A DNA stretch of 64,000 bases, from NCBI GenBank assembly GCA_017398545.1, contig JAFQFT010000011.1:49642-113641 (forward strand), given 5' to 3'. The position numbers and the translations under genes were made by a program. This document shows positions 49,503 to 59,300 of the stretch, piece by piece (positions within the stretch are counted from its first letter, which is position 1; each line of letters begins with the position of its first letter). Source of the DNA: Bacilli bacterium (GTDB lineage: Bacteria; Bacillota_I; Bacilli_A; ML615J-28; CAG-313). Under the pieces are notes generated by a model. The model did no database searches and was not told the origin of the DNA. It saw nothing but the letters and a program-made list of their open reading frames with translations.

Positions 49503-51085
49503 TAGTTTTCCTCAACTTTTTTTATTATTTGAATAGCTATTTTTATACCATCTATAGCACTAGTTGTAATACCTCCAGCATAGCCAGAACCCTCGCCAAT
49601 AGCATATACATTAGGAATTGATGTTGATAAATCATCAGTTCTTTTTATTTTAACTGGAGCACTTGATCTTGTTTCAATCGCAGTCATTACTGCATCACTT
49701 GATGCAAATCCATATAACTTTTTATCAAGTATTAATAAACCTTCTTTTAAAGTATCTACAACAAAACTAGGTAAAACATCACTAATGGTTCCAAGCTTAT
49801 AGCCTGGCTTTATACTAGGTATAACACTACCTAATTTATTTGAAGGAGTATCATTTAAAAAGTCACCAACAAGTTGTACAGGTGCAATAAATCCACCATA
49901 CTTATTATAAGCTAGGCTCTCATATTTCTTCAAAAACCTTACTCCATCAAGCACATCACCATTGTAATAATCTTCGACATTAACATTAACTAATAGTGCT
50001 GAATTAGCATTCATAGAGTCACGTTTATTATTACTCATTCCATTTATTACTAAAGAATCATTTTCACTTGATGCGTTAACTACATAACCACCTGGGCACA
50101 TACAAAATGTATAAAGACTTCTATTACCTACATGTGCAACTAGTTTATAATCAGCAGCACCTAAGTTTTCATAAACACCGTGATATTGCACTTCATTTAT
50201 TTTGTTTTGAAGATGTTCTATTCTAACCCCAACAGCAAAATTTTTAGGTTCTAAAAGAACTTCTTTTTTCTTTAACAACTCATAAATAGATGTAGCGCTA
50301 TGACCAACCGCAAGTACTAAGTAATCAAAGTATTCAATCTTCTCTTCCTTATTATATAATAATTTTGCAGATGTATTATCAAAATCAACAAGTTCAGTAT
50401 TAAACATTACTTTAACACCATTTGTAATTAAGTGTTTTCTAATATTTACAATAACTTCTCTTAATATATCAGTTCCAACATGTGGTTTTGCTTCATATAA
50501 AATATCTTTATTTGCACCAAACTCAACAAGTTTTTCAAATATAAATCTTATATATGGACTATCTACATTAGTACCAAGTTTCCCATCAGAAAAGGTTCCT
50601 GCGCCACCTTCTCCAAACTGTATATTAGATGATTCATCTAAGATGCCTAATTCAAAGAAAGTATTAACCTTTTTAACTCTTTCTTCGACACAGTCTCCTT
50701 TATCAATTAATGTTACATCAAAACCTGCTTTGTTTAAGACATATGCATTAAAAAGCCCTGATGGTCCCATTCCTACAACTAATACTTTAAATCTTCTTTT
50801 AATCCTTAAAGAATTTAATTCAATAATTTCTTTTGGTGTTGTATATTTAGTAATATTTTTATTTTTCAATAAACTATTTTCGTTACTACAAGAAAAAACA
50901 GCAGTTAAAACATATGCTAAGTCCTTAGTTCTAGCATCAAGACTTTTCTTTAAAAGTTCTACGTTACAAAGATTCTTAACTTTATATTTTTTAGAAATGT
51001 ACTTATAAAGATAGTCAATTAACATATCATAAGTAATAAGTTCATCTTTTTCTATTTGATATTTAATATTCCCTAGTTTAAGCAT
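49502..51085 (-). CDS. FAD-dependent dehydrogenase (COG2509 type)
   Basis: A 527-residue flavoprotein. After a 95-residue N-terminal domain comes the FAD loop VLVVGMGPSGLFNAYVLNKA, then NIQFGEGGAGTFSDGKLGT, LAVGHSATSIYELL, CMCPGGYVV and a C-terminal AIGEGSGYAGGITTSAIDG. This is the widespread uncharacterised FAD protein family of Firmicutes and Bacteroidetes; the substrate is unknown. It overlaps the preceding flavoprotein gene by 8 bases, so it is coexpressed with it. Confidence 0.88.
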   Translation of the reverse strand: MLKLGNIKYQIEKDELITYDMLIDYLYKYISKKYKVKNLCNVELLKKSLDARTKDLAYVLTAVFSCSNENSLLKNKNITKYTTPKEIIELNSLRIKRRFKVLVVGMGPSGLFNAYVLNKAGFDVTLIDKGDCVEERVKKVNTFFELGILDESSNIQFGEGGAGTFSDGKLGTNVDSPYIRFIFEKLVEFGANKDILYEAKPHVGTDILREVIVNIRKHLITNGVKVMFNTELVDFDNTSAKLLYNKEEKIEYFDYLVLAVGHSATSIYELLKKKEVLLEPKNFAVGVRIEHLQNKINEVQYHGVYENLGAADYKLVAHVGNRSLYTFCMCPGGYVVNASSENDSLVINGMSNNKRDSMNANSALLVNVNVEDYYNGDVLDGVRFLKKYESLAYNKYGGFIAPVQLVGDFLNDTPSNKLGSVIPSIKPGYKLGTISDVLPSFVVDTLKEGLLILDKKLYGFASSDAVMTAIETRSSAPVKIKRTDDLSTSIPNVYAIGEGSGYAGGITTSAIDGIKIAIQIIKKVEEN

Positions 51086-52325
51086 TGTTCTTTATACTCT
51101 CTACAACTTTTTTTCCTACTAAATATCCTGATGCAAATGCCCATTGAATATTATATCCACCACATTCACCATCAACATCTAACATTTCACCGCATATATA
51201 AGCATTGTTCATCTTTTTGATTTCTAATGATTCACTATCAACTTCTGATAAAGATACTCCACCTACTGTAACTTGTGAACGTTCAAAACCGTAATCACCT
51301 TTTATTTCAAGTGGAAATGCTTTAATAAGTCCTGCAATTTTATTTATATTAGCATTAGTTAAATTCTTAACATAAGAATTCATATCAATTGAAGCTTTTT
51401 TTACAACAACACTACCTAACATTTTAGGTAACATTCCAGTTAATAGACTACTTACTTCTGAAGATTCAAATAATTCTTTTCTTTTATTTAACATCCTAAT
51501 TGTATCATCAAGTGAAGCCTCAGGCATTAAATCTAAATTAATAATATAATTACCTTGATGTCTTGCAATAAAAGTAGATGCTTCCATTACAACAATTCCA
51601 CTAATTCCATCACCTTTAAATTGAACCTCACCATATTGTGTCCAAACACTCTTCTTTGTTTTCTTTTCAACAACTGAAACATTACATTTAAATCTAAGTC
51701 CATTTAAAACCTTTAAGATCATTATCTCACTCTTAATTCCAACAAGTCCAGGATAAATATCAGTAACTTTAACTTTAAATGGTTTTAAAAGTGAATAGCC
51801 ACTTCCATTACTTCCAAGTACAGGAGCAGAAGCTCCACCACATGCAAAAACTAAATAATCACATTCTAAATAATAATTTCGTTGATTCTTATTATAAACT
51901 AAATAACGTCCATTTCTTTCTACAACTTTATTAACTTCATAATTTGTTTTAATATTAACACCAAGTCTTTGTAAATGCATACGCATTACTTCTAAAACAG
52001 TTGTAGCGCTTTCTGTATAAGGATACATTCTACCTTCACTTATTTCTTTACTAAGTAATCCAATTGACTCTAAATACTTTACAATTTCTTTATATCCATA
52101 TTTACTAAGTGTAGGTGTAACAAACTTAGGGTTATTGTATTTTTTAGGTGCTAAATTTTTATTAGTAAAATTACACTTACCATTTCCTGTAGCAAGAATC
52201 TTTTTACCAATCTTTTCAAGTCGCTCAAGAATAGTTACATTTACAGATTCTTTTGTATTTTCCATAATTGAAAGTGCACAAAAAATACCAGCAGCACCAC
52301 CACCAATAATGATAACATCTTTCAT
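51078..52325 (-). CDS. HI0933/BaiN-like flavoprotein
   Basis: A 415-residue FAD protein of the HI0933 family (annotated in various genomes as aminoacetone oxidase-like or BaiN). FAD loop IIIGGGAAGIFCALSIME; signature GRMYPYTESATTVLEVMRM; VFACGGASAPVLGSNGSGY; and the end GGYNIQWAFASGYLVGKKV. The true substrate is unclear. The ATG at 52325 follows GGAGGTGGG; an upstream GTG is inside it. First gene of a three-gene operon with a TTGCAA-N17-TATAAT promoter. Confidence 0.9.
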   Translation of the reverse strand: MKDVIIIGGGAAGIFCALSIMENTKESVNVTILERLEKIGKKILATGNGKCNFTNKNLAPKKYNNPKFVTPTLSKYGYKEIVKYLESIGLLSKEISEGRMYPYTESATTVLEVMRMHLQRLGVNIKTNYEVNKVVERNGRYLVYNKNQRNYYLECDYLVFACGGASAPVLGSNGSGYSLLKPFKVKVTDIYPGLVGIKSEIMILKVLNGLRFKCNVSVVEKKTKKSVWTQYGEVQFKGDGISGIVVMEASTFIARHQGNYIINLDLMPEASLDDTIRMLNKRKELFESSEVSSLLTGMLPKMLGSVVVKKASIDMNSYVKNLTNANINKIAGLIKAFPLEIKGDYGFERSQVTVGGVSLSEVDSESLEIKKMNNAYICGEMLDVDGECGGYNIQWAFASGYLVGKKVVESIKNNA

Positions 52326-52362
52326 ACTACCCACCTCCACTAATTACTATTTCCAATAATTT

Positions 52363-52391
52363 ATTATATCACATTTTAATTGTTATTGCAA
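52363..52391 (-). promoter_or_regulatory. Promoter of the flavoprotein operon
   Basis: Minus strand TTGCAA (52386-52391), 17 bases, TATAAT (52363-52368). Confidence 0.7.
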
Positions 52392-52500
52392 ATAGCAACC
52401 TTAATAAAAAGAAATTAAAAAGAAATAAGTTGTTATCAATAACTATTAATTAAATTTTTTTTAAGAAAAATTGATTAGTTTATTAACTCAATCATTAAAC

Positions 52501-52539
52501 AAGAAAAAAGAAAAGATGAAACTATATAATACAGTTTCA
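52501..52539 (-). terminator. Probable terminator at the edge of the toxin island
   Basis: TGAAACT (52517-52523) pairs with AGTTTCA (52533-52539); TCTTTTCTTTTTTC follows on the minus strand. The rest of the gene-free stretch 52392-52870 is AT-rich with scattered stops in all frames; I see no gene in it. Confidence 0.6.
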
Positions 52540-52870
52540 CCTTTAATATTAAAATTGATGCTTGTTGTTTATAAATTTTATCTTTTGATTTTTAATTTAA
52601 TATTATCACATTAGTCATTAAAATGCTTCCGAATGTTACGCTAGCGGTACTTATACTTAATAATTTGATTGTTCTATATTATTTCATCTAAAATATTTTT
52701 TACTTTTTTTTATCAACTGCTACTTTCAATAAAATCTATCTTACATTTCATACAATACCAATAATAAAAATTACTGAGTCACCAATTGAGGTACCTACGT
52801 AAAATCAAATTCGCGTGCTTAAAATTATAACAGTAAAACTATTAAATTATTATATTTTAAAAATTAATAT

Positions 52871-53263
52871 TTATTCTTCTATCAATAAAACATTAAAATC
52901 GATTCTTTTCCCACCAACTCTACATTTAATAATTTCACTATCATACCACGGAAGAATATCTTCTCTATATACTTCTTCAAATAACAATTTATCCTTTTTT
53001 CTAAATTTCATAAACTTATTATAATTATGAACAATCAATAAAATTGAATTTACATTCAAAAAATAGTCTCTATCTTCCATATTATCAATATGTTGATTGT
53101 ATCCATATTCTAAATTTTCTATTTTAAATAATTTAGTTGCAAACTTAATATAATCTTTCCAACTTCTAATTTTTTCACCATCTAATTCCACGATGTATGC
53201 CTCTTTAAATTGTTTTTTATATTTGTCCAAATCATAATTAGCAATTTTAATAATCTTATTCAC
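52871..53263 (-). CDS. Barstar-like immunity protein
   Basis: A 130-residue acidic protein that resembles barstar-family inhibitors: a strand with ELDGEKIRSWKDYIKFATK, then NLEYGYNQHIDNMEDRDYFL, which matches the barstar pattern of a catalytic-mimic helix (Tyr, Gly, Asn and Asp spaced as in YGxNxDxxxD), then LLIVHNYNKF. Such proteins neutralise barnase/EndoU-type RNase toxins. No toxin sits next to it, so it is an orphan immunity gene of the neighbouring Rhs island. Assignment is from motif resemblance. Confidence 0.65.
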   Translation of the reverse strand: MNKIIKIANYDLDKYKKQFKEAYIVELDGEKIRSWKDYIKFATKLFKIENLEYGYNQHIDNMEDRDYFLNVNSILLIVHNYNKFMKFRKKDKLLFEEVYREDILPWYDSEIIKCRVGGKRIDFNVLLIEE

Positions 53264-53349
53264 TTTATTACACCTTCCATAGCTATTTTTTTATTACTCT
53301 GAAAAAACTTTTATAATGATCATTTGTATAATAGTCGAAATTAGTGCCT

Positions 53350-53645
53350 TTATTTTTTGATATAAGTTACTATTAATTGAACACCACAAGTTATAATAAT
53401 AATAGATTCTATAGCAATTGCTTGGGACAATTCATTATTAATATAATTTTCAACTACCCTTACAAAAGAATCGCCATTATTCATTGAGAAAAACCTGCGA
53501 TTGTACATCCAACTATTGATGCAACAGTAATTTCTATCAAAAAAAATTCTAAAATCCAACAGTTTTGAGATATAAAACTCAATACAATAGCAACAATTAT
53601 AGCAATAATAAACAACACAAACGATAGCGCCTTATCAATTTTTGT
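53350..53645 (-). pseudogene. Broken small membrane protein gene
   Basis: Frame one (53645-53481) reads KIDKALSFVLFIIAIIVAIV, continues through a second hydrophobic stretch and ends at TGA; frame two (ATG at 53484, overlapping as ATGA) reads MNNGDSFVRVVENYIN, then a third hydrophobic stretch, and ends at 53350. The two parts together look like one three-helix protein with a one-base frameshift. Frame one has no ATG start and is preceded in the same frame by TGA TAA. Two coupled short genes are the alternative. Confidence 0.45.
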
Positions 53646-53790
53646 TTATCAAAATCTATACAAACAACTCAATTGCTGTGGATCATATTGTATATCATAA
53701 TTTCCAAACAATATATTTTCATTATAATCTAAATTAACCACATTGTCAAGAAAAACATTGTACAAGTATAAACCGTTTGTGTTTTTTTGT

Positions 53791-53818
53791 TTGACTTTTT
53801 TGTGCTATGTTTTATAAT
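53791..53818 (+). promoter_or_regulatory. Promoter of the XRE regulator gene
   Basis: TTGACT (53791-53796), 16 bases, TATAAT (53813-53818). Confidence 0.7.
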
Positions 53819-53851
53819 ATTTATAGAATATTTTAATATAATAGGTGGAGT

Positions 53852-54346
53852 ATGAATAAATTAAAAGAATTAAGAGAAGAAAGAGGTTATACTATTAGAA
53901 GTTTAAGTGCTGTTATAGATATTCATTATAATACTATTAGTAGTTATGAAAATGAAACAAGGGATTTAAATACTAATGCTTTGAAGAAGTTTGCAACATT
54001 CTTTGAGGTTACAATAGATTATCTTCTTTGTTATAGTGGGTATTATGTATTTGTTAATTATCATAATATTATGTTAAAAGTTAATGAAGATGATTATAAG
54101 TTATTATATAAAGAGGGATTTATATATTTTAATGAGGGTAAGAGATGTGTTAGTTTAAATAAGCTTATTGGTTTAGATAATGATAATGATATATCTGATT
54201 TAATAATAGATTTATATAGACATAAAAGAGTAGATGAATTGTTTGATAAGAAGGATCGAGCTATATTAGAAAACAATAATGATGTTGTAGAGATTGTATT
54301 AGATAAAAACTTTATCGAGTTTATGAAGAAAAGTATAGCGTTATAG
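53852..54346 (+). CDS. XRE-family transcriptional regulator
   Basis: A 164-residue protein with an N-terminal helix-turn-helix (residues 3-60: LKELREERGYTIRSLSAVID, IHYNTISSYENETR) and a C-terminal part of about 100 residues that I do not recognise. It is the only plus-strand gene in the toxin island and has its own promoter, a GGTGGAG ribosome site and a terminator. It might regulate the island or itself, but nothing in the sequence proves the target. Confidence 0.85.
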   Translation: MNKLKELREERGYTIRSLSAVIDIHYNTISSYENETRDLNTNALKKFATFFEVTIDYLLCYSGYYVFVNYHNIMLKVNEDDYKLLYKEGFIYFNEGKRCVSLNKLIGLDNDNDISDLIIDLYRHKRVDELFDKKDRAILENNNDVVEIVLDKNFIEFMKKSIAL

Positions 54347-54347
54347 A

Positions 54348-54376
54348 GGAAAGAGAGATCTTTCCTTTTTTCTTTT
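54348..54376 (+). terminator. Terminator of the XRE regulator gene
   Basis: GGAAAGA (54348-54354), loop GAGA, TCTTTCC (54359-54365), then TTTTTTCTTTT. Confidence 0.85.
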
Positions 54377-54474
54377 GTCTGCTCCCACACCTAGTGCCTC
54401 GATTTATTTCATTTTTTAGGATGGATCTAACAAATCAAATAAAGTGCCTCCCCTTTTTAATTTCATTAAGCCAT

Positions 54475-54521
54475 AAGAAAAAGCTACCTAAGCACTTGTT
54501 TTACAAGTGTTAAGTAGCTTT
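54475..54521 (-). terminator. Terminator of a decayed gene
   Basis: A long hairpin (54480-54521, about 17 pairs with two mismatches, TTT loop), then CTTTTTCTT on the minus strand. It lies 7 bases after the stop of the fragment at 54528-54614. Repeated AGTGCCTC motifs lie between 54390 and 54460; otherwise 54377-54474 is gene-free. Confidence 0.7.
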
Positions 54522-54527
54522 ATATAC

Positions 54528-54614
54528 TTACTTAAGAATATCTTTAATATACTTAGGGCATTTTAAATGACCATATTGTAACAAATCGATATCGAAAACA
54601 CGAACAATATAATC
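54528..54614 (-). pseudogene. 3' fragment of a decayed gene
   Basis: An open stretch of 28 codons reads DYIVRVFDIDLLQYGHLKCP and ends at TAA (54528-54530) just before a strong terminator. In frame upstream is TAA, with no start codon. It looks like the C-terminus of a lost gene. The stretch 54615-54735 has no open frame of note. I cannot name the family. Confidence 0.35.
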
Positions 54615-54735
54615 TTATAGCATTGACAAATATTGCACATATTTTGTTGTTCTAATAAAGTATGTGGAAATCAATTTAGAAGTTTGCCCTACCTCAACAA
54701 AAAATATTTAGTGTCAACTGATTTTTAGATTACTA

Positions 54736-55038
54736 TTATGTTTTTTCATTATTAATTAAATCAAAAAACTCATATAGTTTTTCATAAATGTATCCAGACT
54801 CAGCATGATCAAATCGTTCTTGTAAATACTTCAATACTTCTTTAGTATGATTTTTGTATACGCTAAAATTAGAAAATAATTTTTTTTGATTTCTAACTAA
54901 TAAATATGCATAATCAAAAGCTTCCTCGTAAATTTCCATATCACATAAAAATTCACTATCTTCATTATATTTAAAATGTTCAGTTAGTTTTAAATTAATT
55001 ATTTCTTTTGCTTTAATTTTCATTTTTATATTAATCAT
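54736..55038 (-). CDS. Candidate immunity protein of the displaced toxin tip
   Basis: A 100-residue helical, acidic protein (contains MEIYEEAFDYAYLLVRNQKK, ends FFDLINNEKT). I do not recognise the family. The ATG at 55038 follows AGGAG, which overlaps the stop codon of the upstream toxin-like gene; this coupling and the small acidic product are typical of an immunity gene. Function inferred only from position. Confidence 0.6.
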   Translation of the reverse strand: MINIKMKIKAKEIINLKLTEHFKYNEDSEFLCDMEIYEEAFDYAYLLVRNQKKLFSNFSVYKNHTKEVLKYLQERFDHAESGYIYEKLYEFFDLINNEKT

Positions 55039-55046
55039 GTTTTCTC

Positions 55047-55662
55047 CTAACATAACAATAAATTTAGTTCTGTTACTGCATCACTAATTAATTTAGCTTT
55101 TTTCCCATTTAATATTGCTTTTCTTATTAAATTTCCCGATGTTTCACTTACTTTCCAGGTATTAATTGTGCTGTTTAAAAATCTAGCATTGTTTGAATAT
55201 TCATAAATATTTTTTCCTAAAGTGTAACATTTTTCTTTCATTACATGTTTGATAAAATGTCTACGCATATTTTGAACAGAGCTAATATATATACCATTCT
55301 TAGTAACACTGCCCCGCCCGTTCGCTGCAGTTGCATATTTTCCAACACCGGCTAATAAAGCAAAAGTTCCTGCAGTTGCGATAGACGCACTTGTTAACAT
55401 TAATCCATTGTAAAAACCTTCGCTCATGCATGCATCCAACATCCAAATTTATAAATATACAACCATAATAACAATAACTGATCTCTTCTAAAAATTTATA
55501 AAATCCTAAATTTTCATATTCATACTGATAACAATTAATATATTTTGCTAATTCGCAACAAGTAGGAACTCCCCAAACATGGTTGCAATTCCCTGTTTTT
55601 TCTAAGCAATGACATTCATTGTACAAAATCTTTTTTGCCCATAAAGGTAACGATTTGTAAAG
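55047..55662 (-). pseudogene. Displaced C-terminal toxin tip, truncated and frameshifted
   Basis: The last 131 codons (55442-55047) read as a Rhs/polymorphic-toxin end: a small-residue hydrophobic linker (MLTSASIATAGTFALLAGVG) followed by a toxin-like domain with MRRHFIKHVMKE and IYEYSNNARFLN, the HFxKH...EY spacing seen in several RNase-type toxins. There is no Rhs core, no ribosome site and no good start. Upstream (55662-55443) a different frame is open, Cys-rich (NECHCLEKTGNCNHVWGV), and joins after a one-base shift near 55435-55450. A remnant of an earlier tip of the Rhs gene. Confidence 0.6.
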
Positions 55663-55913
55663 TTAAAAATAATTATAAAAATTAAAATATTAAACATAGA
55701 TTTATAATAGCAAGTAAAATTTCTTTTTTATTATAAAAATAATTCTTTATTCATAAACAAATAATAATATAATTATTTATTAAAAAATATTTTATTAATT
55801 AATGCTAGTTTATTACTTATAATAACATTTTAAAAATAATTTTTTAAAACAATTTACTAAACTTACTTACCATATAAACAAAAAACGAAAACATTTTTAA
55901 TTTATAAAAAACA

Positions 55914-56327
55914 CTAAATAACTGCAGAAAAAACACAGGTCAATTCTTCAAATCGAAAAGAAACAGGAATATTAGCTTTTCTATAAGTTTTTTTTGTTTG
56001 TTTATTTAATACCAACTCTATGTTGTTTCCGTATATGTTGCAAGGAGAGATACAGTTAAAATATTCATTTTCAATATTTTTTATAATTGAGTAAAAAATA
56101 TTTTTATAAGTCATATCTTCAACAATTAAGATATTAGAGTCCATAAGAATCCCTTTTTTTTCCTTTATCATAGTCCTAATAGTGTAATTAAACACATCAA
56201 ATTGGTAAACATTTAAATTGAACACCTTACTATCAATATATACAATAACATCATCTCTCCAACCTTTTGTTTGAAAATCTAAATAATCTTTTTCTGTACT
56301 AAATTTAACAAACATTGATACTTTCAT
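55914..56327 (-). CDS. Candidate cognate immunity protein of the Rhs toxin
   Basis: A 137-residue protein (starts MKVSMFVKFSTEKDYLDF) without signal or membrane segments. I know no family for it. It starts 4 bases after the Rhs stop with an AGGAGG ribosome site inside the end of the Rhs gene, so it is made together with the toxin; immunity genes occupy this position in Rhs and CDI loci. The 250-base stretch below it (55663-55913) is AT-rich and empty. Confidence 0.65.
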   Translation of the reverse strand: MKVSMFVKFSTEKDYLDFQTKGWRDDVIVYIDSKVFNLNVYQFDVFNYTIRTMIKEKKGILMDSNILIVEDMTYKNIFYSIIKNIENEYFNCISPCNIYGNNIELVLNKQTKKTYRKANIPVSFRFEELTCVFSAVI

Positions 56328-56330
56328 ATA

Positions 56331-59300
56331 TTATCCTCCTATTAATTTAACATATTTTAATAACTTTTCATATGCTTTAATACTCATCTTAAAAATGGGA
56401 ATAATTTCATAATGTGTATTACCCGTATGTGTTAATTTCAAACCAAATGGCATACTTTTAAGTTTATAGGGACCACCATATTTCATTACAAATTTATCAG
56501 TAGGATCAGAATTTAATGACACACCTCTTTTGCTATTGAATTTGTTATAATTTTTAATATCAGCATCACTTAATTTCAAATCATTTCCACCTCTATAAAC
56601 AGGAACCCTTTTTCCGTCTACTACTACAGTGGTTCTAAGCTGATTAATTTTTTCATGAATTTTCCCACCAATAATACCACCAACAACACTTCCAATGATA
56701 GAGCCTAATTCAAACGAATAACCTAAAGCCTCAGATATATATCCTCCTGCTATTCCTCCTATTCCTGAACCAATCATTCCTGCACCAACAGCAGCAAATG
56801 GCGTGAAGCATAATATCGTACCTGCAATAATATCCAATGCAGAAATTATTATATTAGCAGTTTTTCCATCTACTCCCGTTGCATCAAGAATGTTTGCGAT
56901 TAACGACGAGCCTCCACTAACTAAAAGAGAGACACCTAGAACTTGTGTCCCAGGAATAATACAAAAAACCACACCAGCAGCTATAGAAACCCCAGAAATT
57001 AGCCATTGCCACCATTTAGGAGAACACCCTGATTCATCATAAAACATAACTGGATTATTTAAACAATACGAATATAAATTCATACCATTTATTGTACTAA
57101 ACTCTAGATAATCTATATTATCTGCGTTTAACCATCTACATAATTCAGGATCATAATACCTATTATTACAATAATATAAATTAGTTTCTACATCAAAATA
57201 ATAAGAACGATATCTAAATGGGTTAATATTTCCAATGAAATTAGGATCATTAACTTCAACATTTAAAGCATTAAATACTTTATGATTTCCCCAAGCATCA
57301 TAAATATATTTAGCAACTATATTTCCATTTAAATCAGTAATAAAAGATACATCATTTTGTAACGTTTTTAAATATAAATATTCTACTCCATTATAATTGA
57401 AGCCATTTACACCTTCAGCACCATAATTAAAATATATTGAATCATTATTTGTCAGATTTTTTTGACTTAAAATCTTATTATCAGATAAATAAAATCTAAT
57501 AATTTGATTATTTAGTTTTTTGCTTGTTCGTACCCCTTTTGTATTATATGTATATTCAATTTCATCAAATTTTTTTAATTGTTTTCCATGAGAAAACTCT
57601 AAATTTTTATTCCTATATATATAAGGGTTCCCTAACGAATCATATTCAAACCTTTCACTATTATGTAAAGAAATTTGATCACTCCAATTATAATCATAAT
57701 GATTATAATCAACTTTTATTGGTTCTACAGTAATAACACCAAGTATAAATTCGTATTCTGTAATAGAAGAAATATTGCCATTACAATCATATTCAAATAT
57801 TTTTGTAAAATTTAATTCTTTATTATCTTCTCGAATAATTCTATTAATTTCATCATATTGATATCTTAAAATTATATGACCATTTTCTCTAATCTCTGAA
57901 ATATTATTCATAGAATCATATACATATATTTGTTTAGAAATTATATCATTATTTCGTTTCAAAATAATATTAGAAATTAAAGATGTAGCATGATCACCCA
58001 CTTGTAAATAATTAAACTCTTTTGTTATACAATTGTTATAATCTATCTTTATAATTCTATCAAAATTGTCATAATCAATACTCTGAATAACACCGTTTGG
58101 TAAAGTAATTTTTTGCAATAAATTTTTATAATTTGTATCATAACAAAATTCATAATTTTGTTCAAAATTGTCATAAATTATACCGGTATTTATCAAATTA
58201 TTGGTATCATTATATCTATTTTCAATAGAAATATTTTCACCATAATAATTAATCACTTCACTAATGATATTATCAAACTCATCATAACTATATTCTTTAA
58301 TATTATAGCATACATCATTTTCTATTTCCAATAATTTAACTAATTTTGATCTTTCATCATATTCATTTTGCAAATACTCATGTTCACCATTATTAACGTC
58401 TAAATATTTGGTCGCAATAACTTTACCATAAATATCGTATATAATTTTATATCCTTCTCCATTAATATACCTAGTTGTTTCACATAAATTATTATTACTA
58501 TAATCTTTTTCAATATATAATACATTATTGATGAATACTTTTTTTAATCTTGCAAACCCATCATATTCATAATTTATTAATGTTTTATTTGAAATAGCTT
58601 GAGTGAGTAATCCTTTTGTATAATGTAATTCATTTAAATTATTTAATCCGTTTGAAGATTGTGTAATAGCAACTAAATTATCATTTTTATAATTATACCC
58701 ATTAATTACTTTACTTCCATTAGCATATTTAATACTTTTAACTAAACCACTACTATCATTTAAATACTCAAACTCACATTCAACTATTCCTCTTTCATCA
58801 TATTTATTCTTAATAAGACCATTTTCATAATATTCGTATTCTTCATAATATTTTTGTGTGGGGTTACATATATTATAAGATACATTACCAACACATTTTT
58901 TATTTTTATATAAATTTTCAATTATTTCTCCAAAGTTATTCTCTGTTCTTAATAATTGATTATTTGCATCATACTTGTAAATTATAAATTCTTCTATTCC
59001 ATCTTTTACATGTTTTTCTTCTACTAATAAATTATCTTTATTATATTTATAATACTTGTTTCCTTCAATTGAACTACTTGCTTCATATATTTTTTGATTA
59101 TTTTGATTAAACTCAGTATAACTCCATTCACCTTCTTCTAATCGAACATCTTCAAATATTAAATAATTAATATTATAGCTATAATCAAAAATTATCTTTA
59201 TATCTATAATTTCCTCATCGCTGAAAACACAATATGGTAATGTATTTGGAATTGTAATTTTATTTATATTTTTCTTTTCTTCAAAAGAAACAGGAAAAGA

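Noticed and set aside
54094..54390. Minus-strand 98-codon frame
   Set aside because: Antisense to the XRE regulator; composition is that of a reversed coding strand.
54390..54460. Repeated AGTGCCTC as insertion-sequence ends or a CRISPR-like repeat
   Set aside because: Only two or three short imperfect copies, no regular spacing, no transposase and no cas genes.
55300..55626. 108-codon Cys-rich frame as an independent gene
   Set aside because: Its last 45 codons are in the wrong frame over the toxin tip and it has only a TTG start without a ribosome site; kept as part of the pseudogene.
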